Of a stretch of 48,284 nt of DNA, positions 14,975-23,078 are shown piece after piece. The stretch covers positions 1-48,284 of the forward strand of contig MNVH01000018.1 in the NCBI GenBank assembly GCA_001871595.1, read 5' to 3'. The notes below the pieces were generated by a model. It searched no databases and was not told the DNA's origin. It saw only the letters and a list, made by a program, of their open reading frames with translations. Within the stretch, counting starts at the first letter, position 1; each line of letters begins with the position of its first letter. The translations under genes were made by a program, and so were the position numbers. The DNA comes from Candidatus Micrarchaeota archaeon CG1_02_55_22 (GTDB lineage Archaea; Micrarchaeota; Micrarchaeia; Norongarragalinales; UBA97).

Positions 14975-16585
14975 CTAGCGTTTTCCTTGTTTTTCTTTCG
15001 CCGCTGCCACGAATCCGTTGAATGCCGGCTCCGGCTTTTCGAGGCGGGAATCGAATTCGGGGTGGAACTGGGTTCCGAAGAAGAACGGGTGGTCCTTCAG
15101 TTCAAGTATCTTCATGATGTTCTGGTTGGGTTCCATGCCGCTGAACACCGCGCCGGCGTCTTCGAGGCGCTTGATGTATTCTGGGTTGACTTCGTAGCGG
15201 TGCCGGAAGCGTTTGGAAATCTTGTCGCTTCCGTAAAGCTTGTACGCGAGCGTGCCTTTGACTACTGAAACGTCGCGTGCACCGAGCCGCATGGTTCCGC
15301 CCTTGTCTTCAACGTTTTTTTGTTCGGGTAAGAGGTCGATTACCGGGTGTTTGAGGTCGGGGTTGTTTTCGCTCGTGTTTGCGTCTTCGAGTTTCGCGGC
15401 GTTGCGGGCGAACTCTATTGTCGCGAGCTGCATGCCGTAGCACAAGCCTAGATAAGGCACCTTGTTCTCGCGAGCGAAGCGTATCGCGGTGATTTTGCCT
15501 TCGACTCCGCGTCCGCCGAATCCGCCTGGCACTAGTAATCCGTCGTATTTGTCTAGAGTGCCTTTTCCTTTCTCTATTGCCTCGCTGTCGACGAGTTCGG
15601 CGTCAATCCGCACGCCGTTGTGGATTCCGGCGTGGTTGAGCGCCTCAAACACGCTCATGTAGGCGTCCTTCGCGACGGCGTACTTGCCGATTACGCCGAT
15701 GCGTACTGCTGGTGCAGTGCTGAGTTTCTTGGTTTTTTCGGTGAGTGCTTCCCATTCGGCTAGGTTTGGTGTGAAGGAGATGCCCATCCTTTCGGCTAGG
15801 CGTTCGTGCAGGTTTTGTTTTACTAGTTCGAGGGGTAGTTCGTAAATGCTTTCAAGCGTTGGGGAACAGAAGACGTTTTCTTCGCGTACGTTGCAAAACA
15901 GGGCGATTTTTTCACGCAAGGCTTTTGGTACCATGACGTCCGCGCGGGCGATGAGCATGTTGGGCGTGATTCCGCGGGACAGTAAGGCTTTCACGCTGTG
16001 CTGGATTGGTTTGGTCTTGAGTTCACCGGTAATTATTGTCGGGACGAGTGCGAGGTGGATGAAGGTGGTTGATTGCGGGGGTTCTTCGAAGTTCATCTGG
16101 CGTACGGCTTCGAGCACGATGTCGCTCTCCAAGTCGCCTACCGTTCCGCCGATTTCGACGACGAGCACGTCTGCGGCGGTTGTCTTGGCTGCTTTTCGTA
16201 TCTGGGTTTTTATCTCGTTGGTGGCGTGGGGGATGAGCTGCACGGTCTTGCCTAAATAGTCTCCTTTGCGTTCTTTTTCGGTGACGGCGCGGTAGACGCT
16301 GCCCATCATGAGGTTCTGTTCCTTGACTGCGAAGGTGTTGGTGTAGCGTTCGTAGTTGCCCACGTCCAGATCGCATTCGAATCCGTCGCGGGTGACGAAG
16401 ACTTCGCCGTGTTCGAACGGGTTGAGCGTGCCGGCGTCGCAGTTGAGGTAGGGGTCGATCTTCATTATCGAGGCCTTGATTCCCCCTGAACGCAAGATTT
16501 TCGCGAGTGATGCTGCAAAAATGCCTTTGCCGAGCGAGCTTAGCACTCCGCCGGTAACAAAAATATACTTAGTCATGTTCAACAT
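14975..16585 (-). CDS. pyrG: CTP synthase
   Basis: Makes CTP from UTP, ATP and glutamine. It has 536 aa. The N-terminal amidoligase domain starts TKYIFVTGGVLSSLGKG and continues with KIDPYLNCDAGTLNPFEHGEVF. The C-terminal glutamine amidotransferase domain has the oxyanion strand VPGGFGGRG, the catalytic Cys in LGLCYGMQLA and the His-Glu pair in FHPEFDSR. The start is the ATG at 16585 (GGGGCG just upstream); an ATG three codons in (16576) matches the usual family start MTKY. A TATA-like TTTTTTTAAGC lies at about 16633-16644 (minus strand). Confidence 0.97.
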   Translation of the reverse strand: MLNMTKYIFVTGGVLSSLGKGIFAASLAKILRSGGIKASIMKIDPYLNCDAGTLNPFEHGEVFVTRDGFECDLDVGNYERYTNTFAVKEQNLMMGSVYRAVTEKERKGDYLGKTVQLIPHATNEIKTQIRKAAKTTAADVLVVEIGGTVGDLESDIVLEAVRQMNFEEPPQSTTFIHLALVPTIITGELKTKPIQHSVKALLSRGITPNMLIARADVMVPKALREKIALFCNVREENVFCSPTLESIYELPLELVKQNLHERLAERMGISFTPNLAEWEALTEKTKKLSTAPAVRIGVIGKYAVAKDAYMSVFEALNHAGIHNGVRIDAELVDSEAIEKGKGTLDKYDGLLVPGGFGGRGVEGKITAIRFARENKVPYLGLCYGMQLATIEFARNAAKLEDANTSENNPDLKHPVIDLLPEQKNVEDKGGTMRLGARDVSVVKGTLAYKLYGSDKISKRFRHRYEVNPEYIKRLEDAGAVFSGMEPNQNIMKILELKDHPFFFGTQFHPEFDSRLEKPEPAFNGFVAAAKEKQGKR

Positions 16586-16681
16586 CGCCCCGATTCTTAG
16601 AAAATTCGAATTGACAATGGGATGAGAACGCTTAAAAAAACTTGCCCACCAAAATTAGTTGTAACTAGGTAGTGGTGTCGG

Positions 16682-16816
16682 ATGAATACAGTTATTGATT
16701 ACTTGATGGTCGTGGTAGATTACCTAGTGCTAATCGTGTGGAACCCGGCAATAGATGTGGAGAACGTCGTTCTCGCCCTGCTAGCGATATTGGCGTTCCT
16801 CTCTTTCGCCAACTAG
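16682..16816 (+). CDS. Membrane microprotein, 44 aa
   Basis: A short frame, ATG 16682 to TAG 16814-16816, encoding two hydrophobic helices: VIDYLMVVVDYLVLIVW and VVLALLAILAFLSFA, separated by a short acidic turn (NPAIDVEN). A TATA-like CTTAAAAAAA (about 16631-16640) lies 40-50 nt upstream, and a purine-rich GGTGTCGG lies just before the ATG. It ends 5 nt before the convergent end of the membrane-protein operon. The composition is strongly membrane-like, which random short frames rarely show. Confidence 0.5.
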   Translation: MNTVIDYLMVVVDYLVLIVWNPAIDVENVVLALLAILAFLSFAN

Positions 16817-16821
16817 CGCGT

Positions 16822-17112
16822 CTATTTAGCGAGTAGGACTTGCCTTCCCGAGCCGATAACCATTCCGCGGTGGTCGTACATCTGCCAGTAATAGATTGAG
16901 CCTGCGAAAGCCACGGCGGCGAGCAAGGGCTGCACAAAGAGGAAGTAAATGCCTACTAGTGCCAGCAATACGCAGTATGCGCGGTAGCGGATGCGTTGCT
17001 TCCAGAACGGGTAGTACGTCTTGATGTACGCGTACCTGTTGTTCATCTTCAGGAATGGGCGCGTCGCGTCGGTAACGACGGTCGTCGAACGAATGTCAGG
17101 GTATTGTGCCAT
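16822..17112 (-). CDS. Small membrane protein A of the six-gene cluster (96 aa)
   Basis: Last gene of the minus-strand cluster. Its soluble N-terminus is followed by RYAYIKTYYPFWKQRIRYR, then two closely spaced hydrophobic helices (AYCVLLALVGIYFLF, LLAAVAFAGSIYYW) and a C-terminal GRQVLLAK. It is clearly related to the next gene upstream: both share R[YW]xYxxxYxPFW, IRYRxY and PLLxxxAFAG. A strong GGAGGTG precedes the ATG. Function unknown. Confidence 0.82.
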   Translation of the reverse strand: MAQYPDIRSTTVVTDATRPFLKMNNRYAYIKTYYPFWKQRIRYRAYCVLLALVGIYFLFVQPLLAAVAFAGSIYYWQMYDHRGMVIGSGRQVLLAK

Positions 17113-17161
17113 TTTATTCCACCTCCAATTTCTTTGTGTCTTGTGCTTACTCCTTGCGTTA

Positions 17162-17446
17162 CTAATTCAGCTGTATCAGGCGCCTCTTGCTCGACGCCAC
17201 GCCCGTATAGAACGGTGACATGCGGTAGAAGTACATTGCTCCGGCGAACGCGAGCACGGACAAGAGCGGCAGGGTGAAGAGCAAGAAAATGCCGGCAATG
17301 CCTAGCGCCAGTGCGTAGGTGCGGTAGCGGATGCCTTGCAGCCAAAAGGGCTGGTAACGCATGAAGTAGTCCCAGCGCTTTCCTTGTGCGAGCAGGGGCG
17401 CTCCCTTCTCGACCGTAATGGTTTGCCTTCCGCTTATGTTTGACAT
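17162..17446 (-). CDS. Small membrane protein B of the six-gene cluster (94 aa)
   Basis: Paralogue of protein A: KRWDYFMRYQPFWLQGIRYR followed by two membrane helices (LALGIAGIFLLFTLP, LLSVLAFAGAMYFYR) and a C-terminus KRRLIQLN. AAGGTGAAAG is 4 nt before the ATG and abuts the stop of gene C (11 nt between genes). About 50 nt separate it from gene A, the widest gap in the cluster. Function unknown. Confidence 0.82.
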   Translation of the reverse strand: MSNISGRQTITVEKGAPLLAQGKRWDYFMRYQPFWLQGIRYRTYALALGIAGIFLLFTLPLLSVLAFAGAMYFYRMSPFYTGVASSKRRLIQLN

Positions 17447-17457
17447 TTTCTTTCACC

Positions 17458-17865
17458 TTAAGCCGTGTGGATGAGCGGCCTTCCGCCGTACCACTTGACT
17501 GCCCACGCGTAGTTGACGACGCGGTCGCTCCAGTACTTTCCTGTAAGGAACGCGAATACTGCCGCTATGTAGTGGTTAACCCAGAAGAATGTTACTATTG
17601 TGAGCACTAGGCACACTACGAAGTAGAATGCTGCCTTGTAGACCGAGGCGGCGTTGCCTTCCTTGGTGTTGGGTGCGCTGAAGTAGCTGTTGAGGAAATC
17701 TTTACGGCTCATCCAGTCCGCGGCACGGATTGGCAGTCCGTCTCCCATCTTTTCGCCCGTATCGCCGATGGGCATGAATACCGACATCTGTTCCGGCGAG
17801 GGCTTCGCTGTGTCGGCGAACTTGAGGTCTTTCGCCTGCCTGCGGAGTTGCGTTATGGTCGTCAT
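17458..17865 (-). CDS. Membrane protein C of the six-gene cluster (135 aa)
   Basis: A hydrophilic N-terminal ~75 residues (MTTITQLRRQAKDLKFADT; MSVFMPIGDTGEKMGDGLP) precede two hydrophobic helices (AAFYFVVCLVLTIVTFFW, IAAVFAFLTGKYW) and a C-terminus with GGRPLIH. The plan matches the other cluster proteins, with a larger cytoplasmic head. The ATG at 17865 is chosen because TAGGTG, overlapping the stop of gene D, lies 8 nt upstream; an in-frame upstream extension would run into gene D. Confidence 0.78.
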   Translation of the reverse strand: MTTITQLRRQAKDLKFADTAKPSPEQMSVFMPIGDTGEKMGDGLPIRAADWMSRKDFLNSYFSAPNTKEGNAASVYKAAFYFVVCLVLTIVTFFWVNHYIAAVFAFLTGKYWSDRVVNYAWAVKWYGGRPLIHTA

Positions 17866-17876
17866 TCTATTTACAC

Positions 17877-18107
17877 CTATATTCCGAACTTGCCTGACGC
17901 GAGCGCCAGGACTAGTATTACTATGATGAGCACGTCGATTGCCTTGTCGGGAATGCCCATGCACTTCTGGTTGAGCGCTTTATTGAAGTCGTACTCGGGG
18001 CCGAACATGGGTTTGAATATGCCAACGTCTTCAACGAGGGACATGAGCTGCACTATGGGGTCGATTTCTTCGGCCCTTTTTGAACCAAGTCTCGTGTCGA
18101 AAGCCAT
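17877..18107 (-). CDS. Small membrane protein D of the six-gene cluster (76 aa)
   Basis: The shortest member. A soluble N-terminus (RAEEIDPIVQLMSLVEDVG; FKPMFGPEYDFNKAL) is followed by a single C-terminal membrane helix (AIDVLIIVILVLALASG). Unlike its neighbours it has one membrane segment and no arginine-rich pre-membrane motif. AGGTGAAC follows directly on the stop of gene E. No family recognised; it could be a regulatory or pilin-like subunit (speculative). Confidence 0.75.
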   Translation of the reverse strand: MAFDTRLGSKRAEEIDPIVQLMSLVEDVGIFKPMFGPEYDFNKALNQKCMGIPDKAIDVLIIVILVLALASGKFGI

Positions 18108-18117
18108 TTTTGTTCAC

Positions 18118-18471
18118 CTAGTTTAGCAGTACGAGCGCCCTCGAGCGACCGAACTTCGTTGCGACTCCTTGTCCCCACCACGCGATGTTCTGGTAGCGGC
18201 CTGAAAGCGCGAAGAGCAGCATCGCGCCGAGCGGCACGGAGTTAATGACGAGCAACCCTAGCACGGCGTAGACGAGTGCCATTACCTGAGCTTTCTTGCC
18301 AACCATCCAGAACTCGTAAATGTACTCTTTAAGGTACTCCCAGCGGTTGTCTTGCTTGAACAGTGGGGGCACCTTCGGGTCAAGCTGCAGCGGCATGAAT
18401 GTGGTCTGGTCTACCGGGCCCGTGTTTGGGGAGCCGCCCGCGACAATCTGTTGGTTTATTGTGTTCGCCAT
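18118..18471 (-). CDS. Small membrane protein E of the six-gene cluster (117 aa)
   Basis: Shares the pre-membrane motif with A and B: DNRWEYLKEYIYEFWMVGKK. Two helices follow (MALVYAVLGLLVINSVP, LGAMLLFALSGRY) and then a C-terminus with GRSRALVLLN. The N-terminal ~40 residues are polar (NQQIVAGGSPNTGPVDQ). SD AAGGTAAA lies beside the stop of gene F. Relatedness to A and B is by eye. Confidence 0.8.
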   Translation of the reverse strand: MANTINQQIVAGGSPNTGPVDQTTFMPLQLDPKVPPLFKQDNRWEYLKEYIYEFWMVGKKAQVMALVYAVLGLLVINSVPLGAMLLFALSGRYQNIAWWGQGVATKFGRSRALVLLN

Positions 18472-18482
18472 TTTGATTTACC

Positions 18483-18845
18483 TTATTTGGTCCACAAGAG
18501 GTCACGCCTCTTGAGAATCATGTTTATCGTGAAGTTCGCTTTGATGTGTTCTCCGTACGCCCACGCCGCGGCGATTGCGCCCGCGATGGTGAGGTAGATG
18601 CTGATTCTAAGCCAGAGTACCGCGATGAGCGCGAGAACGATTGAGAGCAAGCGGTAGAAGTGCCAGTTGCGCCAGAGCTTGATGTTTTCGTCCAAGAATT
18701 TTTGACGGGTCGTCACCTCGATTACTGCCTTGTTGGCCGATTTGGTGGGCAGAAACATGGGGATGTGCTCCCACTTCTTTGCCTCCGGCTCGTCGGCCTT
18801 GACTATGCCGAGTTTCTTGAATTGCGTCGGAGTAACATTCTGCAT
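18483..18845 (-). CDS. Small membrane protein F, first gene of the cluster (about 120 aa)
   Basis: Promoter-proximal gene. A polar N-terminus (MQNVTPTQFKKLGIVKADE) leads to ENIKLWRNWHFYRLL, two hydrophobic helices (IVLALIAVLWLRISIYL, AGAIAAAWAYG) and KRRDLLWTK at the C-terminus. The ATG at 18845 is preferred; a GTG at 18854 in frame is possible. A TATA-like TTTATATATAA (18885-18895, minus strand) lies about 30-40 nt upstream. Its C-terminal [KR]R..L pattern recurs in genes A, B and E. Confidence 0.8.
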   Translation of the reverse strand: MQNVTPTQFKKLGIVKADEPEAKKWEHIPMFLPTKSANKAVIEVTTRQKFLDENIKLWRNWHFYRLLSIVLALIAVLWLRISIYLTIAGAIAAAWAYGEHIKANFTINMILKRRDLLWTK

Positions 18846-18881
18846 ATTTACCACTTTGTCGTTGTAACATTAGTGTAGATG

Positions 18882-18895
18882 ATTATATATAAACT
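18882..18895. promoter_or_regulatory. Near-symmetric TATA box serving both directions
   Basis: ATTATATATAAAC can be read as a TATA box on both strands. It lies about 30-40 nt before the start of membrane protein F on the minus strand. It lies upstream of the plus-strand membrane protein at 18972, so the two transcription units may be linked through one core promoter. Confidence 0.5.
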
Positions 18896-18971
18896 TGCCG
18901 GTAGTAACACAGTGTACGCTGGTTGCCGTAATGGCCGTAAGCAATTAAAGGGGGTGGCGTGTTATGGTTGC

Positions 18972-19541
18972 GTGGCCACCAAAAACCGCCCTCGCGCCCG
19001 CCGAGAGTACCTTTCCTCATTCCACCAGCCCGTGGCAGTCTTGGCCGTTCTAGCCGGTCTGCTCGTGCTTTCCGGCGTCTTTTACGCCTTCAGCGGCCTT
19101 GCTACAACCGGGTTTGCAGCCTCTCGTGGTTCGACTGGCGGGGCAAGCGTGGACGGGGTACTAGAATCCGCTAACGTGCCGTTGGCATTACTTTCAAGCG
19201 CCGACGGCGACTACGCTGCCCTTGACTCTTCTTCGCCGCTTCAATTCTCCTTCTCCGTGCCAGCGAGCAAGCTCCTCTTGACGTCCCGACGGTTCTCCCT
19301 AGAATTCTCGGCTCTTTTACAGGGTACGGGGACGGCTTCAGTCGAAGTCTTTACCGGTGACGGTTTCAAGACCGCTTGCGCTGGAGCCGTTTTATCCGAA
19401 TCCTTGGCCGAAGCCTCTTGCGATCTTACTCCCTTGCTTTCGCCTGACGGCTCGATTCCGTCCCTCGTTACGGTGAGGCTCTCAGTCACCCGTGTTGCGC
19501 GCGTTGACCGGGCTGCGCTTAAAGCAATAATAATCAAATGA
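18972..19541 (+). CDS. Single-pass membrane protein with extracytoplasmic Ser/Ala-rich domain
   Basis: A GTG start at 18972 is chosen because AAAGGGGGTGG lies ~15 nt upstream; the ATG at 18879 overlaps the TATA box and cannot be the start. The product has a basic N-terminus (KNRPRARREY), one membrane helix (VAVLAVLAGLLVLSGVFYAF) and ~140 residues of beta-rich sequence with two Cys residues in TACAGA and ASCDLTP. Topology would be N-in. No domain recognised. It overlaps nnrD by 4 nt (ATGA), so the two are co-translated. Confidence 0.65.
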   Translation: MATKNRPRARREYLSSFHQPVAVLAVLAGLLVLSGVFYAFSGLATTGFAASRGSTGGASVDGVLESANVPLALLSSADGDYAALDSSSPLQFSFSVPASKLLLTSRRFSLEFSALLQGTGTASVEVFTGDGFKTACAGAVLSESLAEASCDLTPLLSPDGSIPSLVTVRLSVTRVARVDRAALKAIIIK

Positions 19542-20344
19542 ATCTTTGCCGTGCCAGCGACGTCGCCGCGCTCAAGAAACCTGCAAAGGGTTCGCGCAAG
19601 GGCGAGAACGGCGTGCTCTTGGTAGTAGGCGGCAGTAAAGAGTATTTCGGCGCGCCCATCCACTCGCTTCGCGCCGCATCTTTCTTTGTTGACCTCGCCT
19701 TCTTTTCGCCTTTCCCCGAAAACAATTCCCTTGCTAGAAAAGTGAAAATCGCGAACCAGGACGTTATTGTAGTAAGCGATTGGCGTAAAGCAGCAGAGCG
19801 CGCTGATGCGTTATTGGTCGGGCCCGGACTTGCCGTCGGAGCAAGGGAAAAAAGTTTAGTTGATTACTGTGTTGGGCTTGGCAAGCCCGTTGTTTTGGAT
19901 GCAGGCGCGATAAAACTCGTTAGCAAGGATAAGTTGCATTCTCGCGTTGCTCTCACACCGCACGCGGGCGAGTTCAAGAATGCATTCGGTTTAACTGTTC
20001 CTAAAGGCGTTGCCGCGGCGCCCGTTGTCAAGCGCGTGGCTACCGAGTCGGGTTGTAATATTTTGCTGAAAAATGCGGGTATTGATTTGATTACCGACGG
20101 CAAACAAGTTTTTCTGAATAAGAGCGGTATTCCTGCAATGACTAAGGGTGGTACTGGCGACGTGTTGGCCGGCCTAGCCGCCGCGTTCGCCTGCAGGAAC
20201 GACTTGTTGTTGTCCTTGCGTGCTGCGGCGTACTTGAACGGTGCTGCGGCGCGCGAGTTGGAGAAAAAGCGTGGTTGGGCGTTCACCGCAACTGACTTGG
20301 CGGAATCAGTTCCGGACGCTTACGCTGGATTGTTGAAAAAATAG
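19538..20344 (+). CDS. nnrD: ADP-dependent NAD(P)H-hydrate dehydratase
   Basis: Repairs hydrated NAD(P)H. The 268 aa are a stand-alone ribokinase-like domain (YjeF C-terminal type). Visible motifs are LLVVGGSKEYFGAPI, LLVGPGLAVG, VVLDAGAIKLV, ALTPHAGEFK and the nucleotide-binding NKSGIPAMTKGGTGDVLAG. The epimerase domain that is fused in many prokaryotes is absent. ATGA overlap with the upstream gene. Confidence 0.95.
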   Translation: MNLCRASDVAALKKPAKGSRKGENGVLLVVGGSKEYFGAPIHSLRAASFFVDLAFFSPFPENNSLARKVKIANQDVIVVSDWRKAAERADALLVGPGLAVGAREKSLVDYCVGLGKPVVLDAGAIKLVSKDKLHSRVALTPHAGEFKNAFGLTVPKGVAAAPVVKRVATESGCNILLKNAGIDLITDGKQVFLNKSGIPAMTKGGTGDVLAGLAAAFACRNDLLLSLRAAAYLNGAAARELEKKRGWAFTATDLAESVPDAYAGLLKK

Positions 20345-20354
20345 TCCGAGTGGA

Positions 20355-20384
20355 AAGGGAGGTCCCACCCGCGTGTCCTCCCTT
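20355..20384. terminator. Possible hairpin between convergent nnrD and radA
   Basis: AAGGGAGG (20355-20362) and CCTCCCTT (20377-20384) form an 8-bp perfect stem with a 14-nt loop in the 74-nt space between two convergent genes. No T-tract follows on the plus strand, so termination is plausible rather than shown. Confidence 0.4.
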
Positions 20385-20418
20385 GTCCCTCCCCCGGAAA
20401 TCTGTGTCTAGGTGAGCT

Positions 20419-22992
20419 TTACTCCGCGTCCTCGATGCCGTTTTCGGTTACGATGAAGATGCATTCGCCGTCGGGCAGGTTTGGCGAGTCCACGAGTTTT
20501 GCGATGCGGCGCGTTTCCTTGCTGCGACGCAGGTACACGCGGTAGGTGCACAAGTGTCCTAACACGTTTCCTCCAACGGGTATTGTGGGGTCGCCGAAGA
20601 GAATGTCCGGTCGGTCGATGACTTGGTTGGTAACATAGATTGCTAGGTTGAACATGTCGCTCAATCTTTGCAGTACGTGAATGTGTTTGTTGAGCTTCTG
20701 CTGTCGTGCTGCGAGTTCGCCCCGGCCCACGTAATCACCGCGGAACGCTGAGGTGAGCGAGTCCACGATAACCAGTTTGATGTTGTTCTCGCGGACTAGC
20801 TCTTCAGCCTTTTCAGCGAGAATCGTTTGGTGGTCACTGTTGTAAGCGCGCGCGACGAAAATGTTTTTTAGTACCACGTCGGGGTCAAGTCCTTTGGCAA
20901 CAGCGATTTGTGCTACGCGCTCGGGCCGGAAAGTCGCTTCCGTGTCAATGAACAACACGTTGCCGTTCAAGCCACCTTGCTCTGGCGGCAACTGCGCGTT
21001 AACGCATAACTGGAACGCGATTTGCGTGTTGTGCAGCACGGTTGGCATGACGCCACCGACGAAAGTGTGGCCATCGGGCACGACGAAGTCGTACACCGGG
21101 CCGTCGTGTGGAACCCTCGCCGTTTCTGAGACTTTATCCCAGTTTAGTGACGCGATTATCCTTAGTTGTTCGGCCGCCTCGTGGCTTGCCTTTGACCGCG
21201 CGCCAAGCTCTTCCGCGATTGTCGTCGCTATCTCGCTGGCGTGTTCTGGCGGCACGCCGCGCTTGACATAGTTCTGCAAACTGCCTTTAGACAAACCGAG
21301 TTTTTGCGCGAGGCTGTTGAGTGCGAATGGCAGGCTGCAAGCGTATTCCTCGAACTCTTGCGGGCTCATAGCAGGTACAGTGGTGGCGCGTTCCGAAAGC
21401 TCGTCTAGCTGGGCTTCGCCGGATTGGAAGAAAGATATTGCTTTAGCCATCGTCTCCGGGCCAATGCTTTGGTTTGGCGTCATTGCGAAGAGGCCGTAGA
21501 GCGTTGTAGAGCCGTTGTTCTTTTTGCCGTACTCTTTTGCGTGCCTGCCGCGGTTGCCGCCCAGTGTTTGTTTATAATACTTTTTGAGAAGTTTGTTTAT
21601 TGCTTGAGGGTAGCCGTGCGCTGAAGCAGTAGTGCTGCCGTTCCACGCCTTGAGCTTGAACGGGAGGCTGCCTATCTTTTCGCGGTCGAATCCGGTGACG
21701 CTGATGCGGACGTACTGTTTGCCTGCCGAGCGCGTGGCGCGCCGCGTGGCCGCGATACCGACTGTTGAGAGGAGGTAGGATAGCTCTCTGGCCAGACGCG
21801 TGCTTTTAGTGGTGGCGGAAACGCCTGATTCCGTCAGGCAGCCGTCACCCTCTAAATACCCAGCAAGGAACGATTTTGCCGCGCTTTTGCCGGCGGTGAA
21901 CACTACGGCCGGAACGAACTTGGTTGCCGAATTTGTTTTTTCCAAGCCTTCGAGGAGTGGGTGGGCGGCGTTCTTGATTAGTATGGTGTAAACGGTTCTC
22001 TTGCCTGGCAAGTTTCTTTCTCGCACCGTTGGCTCGAAGTCGAACCGCGCTTTGAGGTAGTTTGAGAGCCAGTCACGCAACACTGTGTCGGACGTGCTTA
22101 TCGAGCAGGGGTTGGCAGTGCCTTCGGCGGCGAAGAGGCCGAGGAAGTATGCATCGTCGTCGCTCACCGTACCCGTTTGCGGGATTGGGATGGAGTTGGG
22201 CGTAGCAATGCTGTCGCCAGACTGGATTTCTGCCGCGGGCTTCCACTGTAGCCCGTCTTCGTTGGCGACGAGGAGCTTGTGCGGCAAGGTAATGCGAAGC
22301 GAGCGCCCGCGCTTGGTCGTTAAATGCACTAGCTCGTCGGCGTGGCCCTTGTAGATTGCTGCGGGAACGGCTTGCGTGATGCCGGCGTCGTTGAACGCGA
22401 AGACCTTGACGCACGGTGCCTTTACTACGGTGCCGCCGTCGAACGCCTCTTCGCCGAACTTTGCGGCGTATTTATCGTAAATGTGTGACATGGGTTCAAG
22501 GTGGAACTCCTCGTCGTTCGTGTACGCCGCGTGCTCCTCCGGCGCAACGCACTTGCTGCTACCATACTTGCCAAAGCACTCGGTTATTGCTTGGGTTTCA
22601 ACGCCGCCTCCGATGAGGTTGTCGAGCTCTACCGAGCCCGTGCTTATCCTGCCGATGACTTTTCTTTTTTCGAGTATGATGTCGCCGGTCTCGAAACCCA
22701 TTTCCATGGCTTCGCGCGCGGCCGCAATAATCTTTTCAGCAGTAGCTTCACCAATGCTAGCAACTTCAGCTAGTTCGACGGCCATGCTTGTAGCAAGTTT
22801 CTCGAAAGAATCGTAGCCCGCTGCTTTCAGTTTTTTAGCGGTAGTTTCACCAACGCCGGGAATCTCTTCAATAGACTCGATTTTTTTCTTCCGGCTGGCC
22901 TTCTTTTCTATCTTTACTACGGCGTCGTTGCCGTTAACTACTTCGAACTCCTTGTCTGCAACAGCTTCTTGCGAAGCATTTTCGCTTGCCAT
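20419..22992 (-). CDS. radA: DNA recombinase RadA interrupted by an intein
   Basis: The archaeal RecA/Rad51 homologue that builds filaments for homologous recombination. The N-extein has the helix-hairpin-helix domain (EEIPGVGETTAKKLKAAGY) and ends at the Walker A motif (GKYGSSK). The C-extein resumes with TQIAFQLC and continues through the Walker B region (IKLVIVDSLTS), L1/L2 and the ending LVDSPNLPDGE. Removing the 508-aa intein leaves about 350 aa, the normal size. The Walker A glycine before Lys is Ser here (GSSKT). The ATG at 22992 is preferred; a GTG three codons earlier (23001) is possible. Confidence 0.95.
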   Translation of the reverse strand: MASENASQEAVADKEFEVVNGNDAVVKIEKKASRKKKIESIEEIPGVGETTAKKLKAAGYDSFEKLATSMAVELAEVASIGEATAEKIIAAAREAMEMGFETGDIILEKRKVIGRISTGSVELDNLIGGGVETQAITECFGKYGSSKCVAPEEHAAYTNDEEFHLEPMSHIYDKYAAKFGEEAFDGGTVVKAPCVKVFAFNDAGITQAVPAAIYKGHADELVHLTTKRGRSLRITLPHKLLVANEDGLQWKPAAEIQSGDSIATPNSIPIPQTGTVSDDDAYFLGLFAAEGTANPCSISTSDTVLRDWLSNYLKARFDFEPTVRERNLPGKRTVYTILIKNAAHPLLEGLEKTNSATKFVPAVVFTAGKSAAKSFLAGYLEGDGCLTESGVSATTKSTRLARELSYLLSTVGIAATRRATRSAGKQYVRISVTGFDREKIGSLPFKLKAWNGSTTASAHGYPQAINKLLKKYYKQTLGGNRGRHAKEYGKKNNGSTTLYGLFAMTPNQSIGPETMAKAISFFQSGEAQLDELSERATTVPAMSPQEFEEYACSLPFALNSLAQKLGLSKGSLQNYVKRGVPPEHASEIATTIAEELGARSKASHEAAEQLRIIASLNWDKVSETARVPHDGPVYDFVVPDGHTFVGGVMPTVLHNTQIAFQLCVNAQLPPEQGGLNGNVLFIDTEATFRPERVAQIAVAKGLDPDVVLKNIFVARAYNSDHQTILAEKAEELVRENNIKLVIVDSLTSAFRGDYVGRGELAARQQKLNKHIHVLQRLSDMFNLAIYVTNQVIDRPDILFGDPTIPVGGNVLGHLCTYRVYLRRSKETRRIAKLVDSPNLPDGECIFIVTENGIEDAE
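21028..22551 (-). other. Intein in RadA Walker A, with LAGLIDADG endonuclease and C-terminal HTH-like segment
   Basis: Coding segment of 508 codons. It starts with Cys (CVAPEEHAAYTNDEEF), has a block B histidine in RITLPHKLLV, two LAGLIDADG helices (YFLGLFAAEGTA and SFLAGYLEGDGCL) and ends with VYDFVVPDGHTFVGG...VLHN before Thr. A helix-turn-helix-like LAQKLGLSKGSLQNYVKRG precedes the last block. From memory, its N-terminal block resembles the mini-intein of Pyrococcus horikoshii RadA at the same site, but here the endonuclease domain is present. Splicing residues look intact. Confidence 0.92.
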
Positions 22993-23078
22993 TCTAACCA
23001 CGTCCGCCGGGGACGCCTACAGTCAGGCGCCGTGTATCCAGCCAAACACTTATACTCGCCGGGTTTAAAAAGCGCGGC

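Noticed and set aside
18879-18971. ATG at 18879 as start of the membrane protein before nnrD
   Set aside because: It sits on the TATA box itself and its first codons would not be transcribed.
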